Source: Candidatus Pacearchaeota archaeon
Lineage (GTDB): Archaea > Nanoarchaeota > Nanoarchaeia > Pacearchaeales > GW2011-AR1
NCBI GenBank assembly: GCA_002690445.1
Contig: NZER01000313.1
Location: 1-19,541 of the forward strand
DNA length: 19,541 nt
Reading direction: 5' to 3'
Numbering within the stretch: position 1 is the first letter of the stretch; every line of letters begins with the position of its first letter. The notes beneath the pieces are model-generated. The model had not been told where the DNA came from, ran no database searches, and worked only from the letters and a program-made list of their open reading frames with translations. Positions 13,761 to 19,541 of the stretch are shown piece by piece. A program made the translations under genes and the position numbers.

Positions 13761-16023
13761 CGGGCGCTCCAGAAGCTGAAACCATTGATGCTATCATCTC
13801 AGCCTGCTGCTCTGGTGGCAAGGCCTGCAACTGATCGAGCATTTGCTGCATGTCCGGATCATTAGCAAACACTTCGCGCAATGCAGCAATCGCTTGGTCT
13901 GGAGGCATATTCATTAACTGGGAGAGGTCTGGGCCTGCAGGCGGCGGTGCGCCACCACCAGCGGGAGGCGGTCCAGCGGGCATTCCGGGTGGAGCGGGTG
14001 GCCCACCCGGCGGCAATGGGGTGGCTCCCATCATGACTTCTTCGTCTGTGGGTCCACCTTCTTTTGCAAGTTCCTCTTCTTCATCCGCCATACGCGATTC
14101 CAGTTCGTCCGGATGAAGGTCCTTGGGTAGGTCAAACTTCTCCGCAATGGCCTTCATGTACGCGCGCGCCATAACAGAGTTGGGACCACCCTCATTCACA
14201 GCTGCCCACAACGCACCGTATGGTTCAAGCAAGCCAAGCAAGTTCTGCTGCTTGGCTACTTCATCCATCGGAGCGCCGCCGCCCTCGATAAATGTGATTT
14301 CAAACCCTGCGTCCAAATCTTCTACTGAGACTTCAAGGAACTCACGACGGTCTCTAAGGACGAGCTTCTCTGGCTCGATCTTGCCCTCTTCTTCCTCGTC
14401 CTTTTCTACACCCTCAATGGCGTCTTCTTCGACGAATGGCTCTTGCTCTGCGTCCTTGAACTGCTCATCAGCGACTTCAACTTGTTCCTTGCCTTCGTCC
14501 GAGACCTCATCGTCTTCGTCAGACTTAGTAGTCGCCTGGTCCTCGTCAACAGGCCTTGCGCCAACTTCCGCCAACTCCACTTCCTGTTCTTCATACGCCC
14601 CAACAGAGTCACCAAGGTCTTGCATGCAGGAAATCAACGCACGAAGTACAACCGTCAGTAGTTGGACAAGCCAATCGTCCTTGATTGACGCGTGCATGCC
14701 AAAGTCCGACTCGGTGTACTGCTGAACAGCCTGGACTTCAAACGCTGTTGCTTTCGTTACAATGCCGCGTGCAGTTGGCGACATACCGATGTTGCGTTCC
14801 AAATCGTCCGCAACAATCGCCATGTATTGGTCAATGTTGCCACTAAGCGGTGCGTTCGTAATCGGAACGATGGCATCGCCCAATGGACGATCGTAATCAG
14901 CGTCCAACTGCAAAATCAGTCCGTCATTGCCCTCGGTAAGGTCGGTCAGTTCGTCAGCGCCAAACGTTCCCTTCCGGGTAACGTACTGCCTTGTGTCCTT
15001 TCTGGTCGCCATAGCCATAAACGACCGGTAGGAGTTAATCTCCCGCAACTGTGGCAACACACGTGCCGAATGAGACAGCCCGCGCAGTGGAAACTCAGGC
15101 TCGTGATTGAAAATCAGAGGCATTACGTGCGGAAGTGGATCGCCGTCTACACCCGCAAAGGGAAGCGGACCCATCCAAATTGGATTTTCAGACAACTGGC
15201 CTTGACCAAGCACATAGATCTCGAGTCGACCCTCGTAGACGATGTCTGGATTGTTCTCGTCCTTCCAAGTGTCCTTCAGATTGCAGAGCTCTAAAACACG
15301 AACAAACGCAGAATTATCTGAATCTGCCTGCTTTCTCTTGCCGTGCTTTCTCGGCCGTTCATCGTTAAGCGGCGTGCCTCCTTCAAGGAAGTCGTCTCTG
15401 GACGTACCAGCAAGATCCTCTAGATCGTATTCACGCTCTACTTCGATCTTCGGTCGATAGTATAGGTGACCACGGAAGCGCTCGTCTTCCGCATCCCCAA
15501 CGTCTGAATCCAGCAACATCTCCCACCACGGGAGGATTCTCATCCAGACTCTATCAAGAGGGTTTCCTCTGCCTGGATAGTACCCAATCTTGGCGCCACA
15601 CCCAGGATACAAAATCCCCTGCCGAAGACCTGTCATCACCCGGCGATGAATACGGTTTGAACTAAGCCACCGATTTAGCGCAAGCTCTGCCTTGGTTGAA
15701 TCGCCCCGACCAATCGGGTCAGGACCAAGCACAGCTCGATTCGCGCGCGGGTACAACGCAGACAAGTACGAACCAATGATTCCCCAGAGCCGGTTGACCT
15801 CTACGTCAATGTCGGTCTGCTTGGAGTAGTCCCTCTTATTGCTCGAGCCACGCGTTCGAATATACCTCCAGTAGTTCGTGGTATAGCAAGCCTTGGCAAG
15901 TGCCCACTCGTCACGACCGTCGCGCATCCGTTTGTCATGAGAAAGCAGATGCTGCTTGATAAACTCTGGCGGCAACTCGTCGTTGCTAAAGTCCCGGTCT
16001 CTGTACTTGCTTTCGTCAGCCAT
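13747..16023 (-). CDS. Portal protein
   Basis: A protein of 758 residues, close to the roughly 725 of P22-type portals. It would form the dodecameric ring at one vertex through which DNA is pumped by the terminase and later leaves. The N-terminal half has the usual portal pattern: NYWRYIRTRG (50-59), EVNRLWGIIGSYLSALYPRA (75-94), ILPWWEMLLDSD (163-174), then RVLPQLREINSYRSFMAM (321-338) and NIGMSPTARGIVTKATAFEVQAV (411-433) in the stem and crown region. Residues about 478-552 are an extremely acidic run with little predicted structure. Residues 668-698 are a Pro/Gly/Ala linker, followed by a helical tail rich in Gln and Met (LSQLMNMPP, LQALPPEQQAEM). The ATG overlaps the terminase stop (TAATG), so it is probably translationally coupled. 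The call rests on these segments and on position next to TerL. Confidence 0.9.
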   Translation of the reverse strand: MADESKYRDRDFSNDELPPEFIKQHLLSHDKRMRDGRDEWALAKACYTTNYWRYIRTRGSSNKRDYSKQTDIDVEVNRLWGIIGSYLSALYPRANRAVLGPDPIGRGDSTKAELALNRWLSSNRIHRRVMTGLRQGILYPGCGAKIGYYPGRGNPLDRVWMRILPWWEMLLDSDVGDAEDERFRGHLYYRPKIEVEREYDLEDLAGTSRDDFLEGGTPLNDERPRKHGKRKQADSDNSAFVRVLELCNLKDTWKDENNPDIVYEGRLEIYVLGQGQLSENPIWMGPLPFAGVDGDPLPHVMPLIFNHEPEFPLRGLSHSARVLPQLREINSYRSFMAMATRKDTRQYVTRKGTFGADELTDLTEGNDGLILQLDADYDRPLGDAIVPITNAPLSGNIDQYMAIVADDLERNIGMSPTARGIVTKATAFEVQAVQQYTESDFGMHASIKDDWLVQLLTVVLRALISCMQDLGDSVGAYEEQEVELAEVGARPVDEDQATTKSDEDDEVSDEGKEQVEVADEQFKDAEQEPFVEEDAIEGVEKDEEEEGKIEPEKLVLRDRREFLEVSVEDLDAGFEITFIEGGGAPMDEVAKQQNLLGLLEPYGALWAAVNEGGPNSVMARAYMKAIAEKFDLPKDLHPDELESRMADEEEELAKEGGPTDEEVMMGATPLPPGGPPAPPGMPAGPPPAGGGAPPPAGPDLSQLMNMPPDQAIAALREVFANDPDMQQMLDQLQALPPEQQAEMIASMVSASGAPVASV
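13767..13770 (-). promoter_or_regulatory. Ribosome binding site supporting a TTG start
   Basis: GGAG lies 6 bases before the TTG at 13760 and inside the end of the portal gene. It supports the rare TTG as the start of the zinc-ribbon protein. Confidence 0.6.
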
Positions 16024-17582
16024 TATCGCAACCTGAGGCGATCATTGAATGGGTTTCGATGCGCAACATAACGCCTTCTGAACGCTTGGGGTGCAAGCTT
16101 AGCGGTAGGCATCCCTCTTCGATTCCATTCTGCAAGCATGAGCGCGTCTGCATGGTCGTCATGGTATCCGTCCTGGCCTTCAATCTTACCGCTTTGCTCC
16201 CGAATATGCATCAACTCCTGAACCGTTGTTTGATCGTTTAGCGTCAAAGCATCTCCGTTGACCATCTGCCGAAGGTGCGCATACGCCTCCTGCTTCGAAC
16301 CTCTGGACGTTGTCCAGTATTTAGGGGACGTAGATAACTTCCGACCTGGAGGTGGTGGCTGCGTCCATAACGGGATGTTGTACTTATGAAACTCGCGAAT
16401 GACCACAGTGCCGGCACCACCGGGGTTGCTCTCAACCAAACTCTTCGCCCTATTGTAGTGACCTGCCAACTCAGCTGCCTTGGTCGCAAACAACAACTCC
16501 CCACCCTTGTTCATGGATAACGTTGCTACCTGCCTGCCGTCAGCAGACAACACTTGTGCCACCGCATAGTCACCACCGTTGCACCAACTCGGATCCACAC
16601 CCATTGCATAGTTGTACCCAGGCTTTGGCCGCTCATAGATCCTGAGTTCACCGTCTCGAGGTTGAATCGAGGACAGCACTTCGTTCAGATAGTCTTGATC
16701 GAACCAAGCGCCATCGAACTCAGCAAATCCATCCTCAATCGTCAGCGGATACTCACGCCGGAACTGGGACAAGCCAATCCCGCTAATGCCATTGATTCGA
16801 TCGTGTCGCCAATACATCTGTTCCATGGTCAACCCATGGACTTGAGCCAGCTCGTACTCCTCTGAGTCTGGCTCCCAACCGCTTGGAACTTCCTTCTTAT
16901 ACGCCGGGTGATCGCACCAGCGGAAAAACCGGAACCGAACCGACTTGTCTCCCTGCCGCAATGCTTCCTGGGCAGCCAACACCTTCTTATGAAACAAATT
17001 CCCAGGTCCATTCGCCGTGGAAAGCACAATCGTCTTTAGATGCGGTCCAGCGTGCATCGTGGAGGTCACAGAAGCCCAAACCTCCTCTGCGTTCGGCCAG
17101 AACGCCAACTCATCTGCGTGTAGTCGCTGATACGTCCAACCACGACCATGACCCCTACCGCCAGCCGTCATGCACCGGAAACCCGCTTGTGTGTCGTCAA
17201 ACAACAATTCCTTCCTGTTCGACCTGGCTATGTCCCTCTTCAGCGCATGCGGTAACGTGCGGTAGAAGTGCTGGAGCTTTCCGAAAATCGCATCGGTCGT
17301 CTCATACGTATGCGCAACAACCAACGTTCGAAGCGGGTCCTTCGCCCAATACAAGTAGTCAAAGTTGTAGGCAATCGCGACCGTTGTATCCCCAATCTGG
17401 CGCGGCTTGTAATGAATCACTGTTGTGGCGTCGGACAGAAAGTCATCCAACGCCAAGACTTGCTCGGGAAACGGCGTATTAAACTTTCTTTCAATGCCCT
17501 TCTCGTCGATCAACTTTAGACGCGAGATGAACTCGCGCGGATCGTCCGCGATGGAATTTAACTTTCGATCGAGTAAAGACAC
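16023..17582 (-). CDS. terL: Terminase large subunit (packaging ATPase and nuclease)
   Basis: A protein of 519 residues, normal for the family. The ATPase part has a displaced-lysine Walker A (YKPRQIGDTT, 58-67), a Walker B ending in Asp157-Glu158 (RLHADE), and a coupling motif STAN (188-191). The nuclease part (RNase H fold) has the three acidic blocks: Asp330 in MGVDPS, Glu384 in SLVESNPGG, and Asp475/Asp476 with Asp479 in YHDDHADA. It cuts concatemeric DNA and pumps it into the prohead through the portal. The start is GTG at 17582, overlapping the TAG of the upstream gene (TAGTG) with GAGG 4 bases away; no ATG lies near. The stop overlaps the portal ATG. The usual Walker A lysine is replaced by Asp65, with Lys59 probably taking its role, as known from lambda-type terminases. 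Confidence 0.95.
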   Translation of the reverse strand: MSLLDRKLNSIADDPREFISRLKLIDEKGIERKFNTPFPEQVLALDDFLSDATTVIHYKPRQIGDTTVAIAYNFDYLYWAKDPLRTLVVAHTYETTDAIFGKLQHFYRTLPHALKRDIARSNRKELLFDDTQAGFRCMTAGGRGHGRGWTYQRLHADELAFWPNAEEVWASVTSTMHAGPHLKTIVLSTANGPGNLFHKKVLAAQEALRQGDKSVRFRFFRWCDHPAYKKEVPSGWEPDSEEYELAQVHGLTMEQMYWRHDRINGISGIGLSQFRREYPLTIEDGFAEFDGAWFDQDYLNEVLSSIQPRDGELRIYERPKPGYNYAMGVDPSWCNGGDYAVAQVLSADGRQVATLSMNKGGELLFATKAAELAGHYNRAKSLVESNPGGAGTVVIREFHKYNIPLWTQPPPPGRKLSTSPKYWTTSRGSKQEAYAHLRQMVNGDALTLNDQTTVQELMHIREQSGKIEGQDGYHDDHADALMLAEWNRRGMPTAKLAPQAFRRRYVAHRNPFNDRLRLR

Positions 17583-18091
17583 TACGCCTCAGGTGCATTG
17601 ATATGCCAGGCTTCGCCTTCGCTGGTGTTGCCAAGATACTCCTTGAGTTCCTTCGTATGAGTCCGGTTCTCTTCAGCCTGCCGTGACTCGTATCGAACCT
17701 TCGCAAACGCGCGATACGCCCACTCCTCGCCAGCGTCCATTGCGTCCAACACACCCTTCCACCACTTGTGTTCGATCATCTGAAGTTCTTGTTCGCTCAA
17801 TGGCTCTACTTCAGGGAAATCCTCGTAAAACCAAACCATGAACGACTTGCGCACCGTCCAACGTCGCCACTCACTCGGGGTGACCGGATGACTCTTGAAC
17901 GCCTCAGACTCAGATGTGGTCGTCGCAGCGTACCAATCGCTCTTCAGGAGCTTGCTATTCAATACACAGTGCCTAGCTACCCGCCGAAACGCCTTCTGCC
18001 GATCGGTTGGCTTATGGTTCAATAGCTCAGGGTCAATCCAGCCAATAAGTTCCGACGGGATCTTTTTCCCGTTATTGCCATTTCGACCCAT
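17582..18091 (-). CDS. terS: Terminase small subunit candidate
   Basis: A protein of 169 residues, directly upstream of the large terminase and overlapping it by one base (TAGTG), the standard place for the DNA-recognition subunit. It is mostly helical: KPTDRQKAFRRVARHCVL (27-44) could be part of a DNA-binding head, WRRWTVRKSFMVWFYEDFPEV follows, and ELQMIEHKWWKGVLDAMDAG (102-121) leads into a charged tail. I see no clear helix-turn-helix consensus, so the name rests on position, size and helical content. ATG at 18091 has GGGAGG 5 bases upstream. The 64 bases before it separate this gene from a gene on the opposite strand, and I find no clear minus-strand sigma70 promoter there. Confidence 0.72.
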   Translation of the reverse strand: MGRNGNNGKKIPSELIGWIDPELLNHKPTDRQKAFRRVARHCVLNSKLLKSDWYAATTTSESEAFKSHPVTPSEWRRWTVRKSFMVWFYEDFPEVEPLSEQELQMIEHKWWKGVLDAMDAGEEWAYRAFAKVRYESRQAEENRTHTKELKEYLGNTSEGEAWHINAPEA

Positions 18092-18120
18092 TTCTGCCTC
18101 CCAATGTCAATAGACTACCA

Positions 18121-18149
18121 TTGACCAGTCACTATCAACCAAGTATCAT
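18121..18149 (+). promoter_or_regulatory. Sigma70-like promoter, plus strand, leaderless type
   Basis: TTGACC (18121-18126) and TATCAT (18144-18149) are separated by exactly 17 bases. Each matches the -35 and -10 consensus at five of six bases. The expected start of transcription, 7 bases after the -10 box, falls on the A of the ATG at 18156, so the message would have no leader. No Shine-Dalgarno site precedes that ATG, which agrees. Confidence 0.6.
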
Positions 18150-18155
18150 CAAATC

Positions 18156-18341
18156 ATGGAAAACGAAAAAACGAAAGAAGAGAACCGACAAGAAATCCCC
18201 CAAAGCGATGTGGTCGCCTTGATGCATAGCCTTAATATGCCGATGGCTGTTAAGTCCCCAGAGGACAAAGCTAAGTACCTATTTGAGATTACCAACACGT
18301 TTCACGAGATGTACAAGAAGACTACGCATAAGTCTTCTTAG
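18156..18341 (+). CDS. Small plus-strand protein of unknown function
   Basis: A protein of 61 residues and the only plus-strand gene I support. It fills the one large break in the minus-strand gene chain (18092-18321) and overlaps the end of the HNH gene by 20 bases in convergent orientation. The composition is polar and protein-like: a Glu/Lys/Asn-rich start (MENEKTKEENRQE), then VVALMHSLNMPMAV and a helix KAKYLFEITNTFHEMYKK. There is no membrane segment or signal peptide, and the family is not recognised. A good promoter ends 6 bases before the ATG with no ribosome site, fitting a leaderless message. The stop lies at a perfect hairpin. Possible roles are a small regulator or host-directed protein made separately from the late operon; this is speculation. 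A non-coding or chance ORF remains possible. Confidence 0.6.
   Translation: MENEKTKEENRQEIPQSDVVALMHSLNMPMAVKSPEDKAKYLFEITNTFHEMYKKTTHKSS
18315..18339. terminator. Perfect hairpin at convergent gene ends, possible two-way terminator
   Basis: AAGAAGACT (18315-18323) and AGTCTTCTT (18331-18339) form a perfect 9-base stem with a 7-base loop. The HNH stop on the minus strand (18324-18322) and the end of the plus-strand gene (18341) both fall at it. The stem is not GC-rich and no long U-run follows on either strand, so strong termination is uncertain, though the 3' arm itself is U-rich in both directions. Confidence 0.5.
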
Positions 18342-18633
18342 CGCGCTTCTTGTTCGACTTGGTTGAGTTCTCGCCCTGAGGAATGACCTGAAGATTGTCA
18401 CTGCTGTTGTTCTTCGGGTCACCGTCTTTGTGATCAACCGTCTGAGCCTTGGCAAGAGCCCGCTTGCCGTGCGCTTTGCGCCACTTGTTCAACTTGGCAC
18501 GAGCTCGCCTCCTTGAGACACGCTCATCTTTGTCCTTCTTCGGCTTGTGATCGCGCTTGTACTCTTTGCCGTAGTTGCGAAGTCGGCCTCGTGCGTCACG
18601 TTTTAGAGATCGTGCGTCACGTTTTGTGGTCAT
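18322..18633 (-). CDS. HNH endonuclease-like protein
   Basis: A protein of 103 residues. The C-terminal half has the HNH pattern: VDHKDGDPKNNSSDNLQVIP followed by GENSTKSNKK (about 66-96), that is D-H, DGD, N-N, N-L and a final N-x(2)-K. The N-terminal 60 residues are very basic (Lys/Arg-rich), with a repeated KRDAR near the start, and would bind DNA. HNH proteins beside terminase genes are known in many phages and can assist cutting at packaging sites. Small HNH proteins can also be homing enzymes or host-DNA nucleases. The start is ATG at 18633 with TGAGG 6 bases upstream, 7 bases after the stop of the polyvalent gene. There is no CxxC zinc pair. The nuclease fold call is good; the packaging role is inferred from position. 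Confidence 0.8.
   Translation of the reverse strand: MTTKRDARSLKRDARGRLRNYGKEYKRDHKPKKDKDERVSRRRARAKLNKWRKAHGKRALAKAQTVDHKDGDPKNNSSDNLQVIPQGENSTKSNKKRAKKTYA
18590..18625 (-). repeat. 15-base direct repeat at the start of the HNH gene
   Basis: The 15 bases at 18590-18604 recur exactly at 18611-18625 (period 21, seven codons) and encode the repeated KRDAR motif in the basic N-terminus. Confidence 0.8.
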
Positions 18634-18640
18634 TTCATCC

Positions 18641-19541
18641 TCACATCGACGACTTCAACAAATCATCATCGTCATCAGCCATTAGTGCGCCAGCTGTTGG
18701 GAGTGCGGCTGCACCACCAATTCCGTACATAATCCTTGGGTCGGTCGGGTCCCAGGTTCCACGGTTGAACTTGGACTTGATCTGATTGGGCTCGAACGGG
18801 ATGTAGTGGTAGGTGCCGGGGGTGACACCTTTCATTGCAGCCCCTGGCGTACCCCCAATCCCACGAGACGGACCAAAGAAGTGGTAGGCATCAGCAATAA
18901 TACCGTCGAACCCCATCTTTTCAAAGACTCGACGGATAAACTCTGCGTTTCTGCGGTCCTTACCACCAATATTGAAGTAATACCTTCCGGGTCGCTTGGC
19001 TTCAGCGTAAAAGCCCATAGCGTCCAGTTCGCCGTGCTCTAAACTCTCGCGGACAAAGTCTTTTAGTTTCCGCACACTAGCTGATGATTTATAGAAGTCG
19101 ACTGCAACGTCATCAATCGCTTCAAGCAACTGGACGACAGAGCCTGTTTCGTTAAAGACGGTACGACCCGTTTTGCCTGATGGGTCCAAGTATACGGGGT
19201 TCTCCATCTTGATGTAGACGGGCATGACACTAAACTGCGGGTCTCCCACTACTTCTCCATGGGCCATCCGAGCAGCAATGTCTGGACCTTCAATGTTCGC
19301 ATAGTTCAGGTTTATGTCATCAGTGCTATTGCTGAAGTACATAGACGAGCCAAACCCGCCGTCAGGACTGCCCGGCTTGAACGCATCAAAATCTCGCGAC
19401 GTAGCATGGTAAACCACCAACGGCTTCCCATCAGCGTCGACTACCTTGGAGCCGCCGAACCACGCCTTGAACTCAGGCGTGTCGGTCGCAGCCTCCACGG
19501 CGGCTACGGGGGGCTTGGCGGCAACTGGGGCCTCGGGGGCG
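18641..19541 (-). CDS. Polyvalent protein, C-terminal ADP-ribosyltransferase domain (runs in from right edge)
   Basis: Open through the right edge: 299 residues are visible, with one extra base at 19541. The first 18 are a Pro/Ala/Val linker. Then TPEFKAWFGGSKVVDADGKP and LVVYHATSRDFDAF are the typical beginning of the ART domain found at the ends of phage polyvalent proteins, with the His-containing strand at VYHATS. GGFGSSMYFSN follows as the second block. Near the C-terminus, YIPFEPNQIKSKFNRGTWDP and TDPRIMYGIGG match the usual last block. A small hydrophobic tail ends in ADDDDDLLKSSM. Such domains transfer ADP-ribose from NAD to a target, and in polyvalent proteins are thought to travel with phage DNA into the host. 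A GTG at 19498 could be read as a start, but it lies within open frame, has no ribosome site, and is probably internal. The gene ends 7 bases before the HNH start. Confidence 0.83.
   Translation of the reverse strand, partial: APEAPVAAKPPVAAVEAATDTPEFKAWFGGSKVVDADGKPLVVYHATSRDFDAFKPGSPDGGFGSSMYFSNSTDDINLNYANIEGPDIAARMAHGEVVGDPQFSVMPVYIKMENPVYLDPSGKTGRTVFNETGSVVQLLEAIDDVAVDFYKSSASVRKLKDFVRESLEHGELDAMGFYAEAKRPGRYYFNIGGKDRRNAEFIRRVFEKMGFDGIIADAYHFFGPSRGIGGTPGAAMKGVTPGTYHYIPFEPNQIKSKFNRGTWDPTDPRIMYGIGGAAALPTAGALMADDDDDLLKSSM

Noticed and set aside
14123..14725. Plus-strand open frame of 200 codons opposite the portal
   Set aside because: It is very Ser-rich because it mirrors the Glu/Asp codons of the acidic portal insert; an artefact of the other strand.
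14692..15294. Plus-strand open frame of 200 codons opposite the portal middle
   Set aside because: Antisense to well-conserved-looking portal sequence, with no start signal.
16883..17482. Plus-strand open frame of 199 codons opposite the large terminase
   Set aside because: Antisense to the ATPase motifs of TerL; Ser/Pro/Thr-rich shadow composition.
18105..18110. TTGACA on the minus strand before the small terminase
   Set aside because: A perfect -35 hexamer, but it lies 14 bases from the ATG, and the hexamer 17 bases downstream is not like a -10 and would be inside the gene.
19496..19541. GTG at 19498 as the true start of the ADP-ribosyltransferase gene
   Set aside because: The frame stays open to the edge with linker-like Pro/Ala residues and no ribosome site precedes the GTG, so the gene most likely continues beyond the window.
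1..19541. CRISPR array, tRNA genes, rRNA, insertion sequences or integrase
   Set aside because: No repeat-spacer pattern, cloverleaf, transposase or recombinase motif was seen on reading both strands; a dedicated tRNA scan was not possible.

Overview
This window is part of the late (packaging, head and tail) region of a double-stranded DNA tailed bacteriophage. Every large gene lies on the minus strand, so the window is read from right to left. The genes are packed with gaps of about 1 to 90 bases or short overlaps (TAGTG, TAATG, TAAATG), and most have clear Shine-Dalgarno sites. A head-to-tail adaptor and a long nozzle-like protein follow the head genes. No tape measure, tail tube, sheath or baseplate gene is visible, and internal-virion/ejection-type genes follow. 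This points to a short-tailed (podovirus-like) phage. The host cannot be named: there is no tRNA, integrase or host-derived gene.

Layout in transcription order. (1) Right edge, 19541-18641: C-terminal part of a protein with an ADP-ribosyltransferase fold of the phage polyvalent-protein type, entered through a Pro/Ala-rich linker. (2) HNH endonuclease-like protein (18633-18322). (3) A 230-base break that carries the only plus-strand gene, a 61-residue unknown protein at 18156-18341. It has a sigma70-like promoter whose -10 box ends 6 bases before the ATG, and a hairpin shared with the HNH gene at the convergent 3' ends. (4) Packaging: small terminase candidate, large terminase, portal. (5) Head: double zinc-ribbon protein, Pro/Gly-rich unknown, scaffold candidate, major capsid protein, decoration protein. 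(6) A minus-strand intrinsic terminator, then the tail: adaptor, nozzle, and three beta-rich proteins of similar size that are probably appendages or receptor-binding proteins. (7) Ejection cassette: lytic transglycosylase, glycine-zipper protein, and the N-terminal 314 residues of a coiled-coil protein that runs off the left edge through a Pro/Ala repeat.

The packaging genes fill the prohead built by scaffold and capsid protein. The portal, adaptor and nozzle form the exit channel. The transglycosylase and glycine-zipper protein would act when DNA is ejected through the cell envelope. Replication, lysis and early control genes are absent, so the window is not a complete ordinary phage genome.

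The most notable points are the plus-strand gene with its leaderless-type promoter, the attenuator-like terminator between capsid and tail genes, the polyvalent ART domain, and the fact that both edges of the window break inside Pro/Ala-rich coding sequence on the same strand. All functions are inferred from reading the sequence; no database search was possible.
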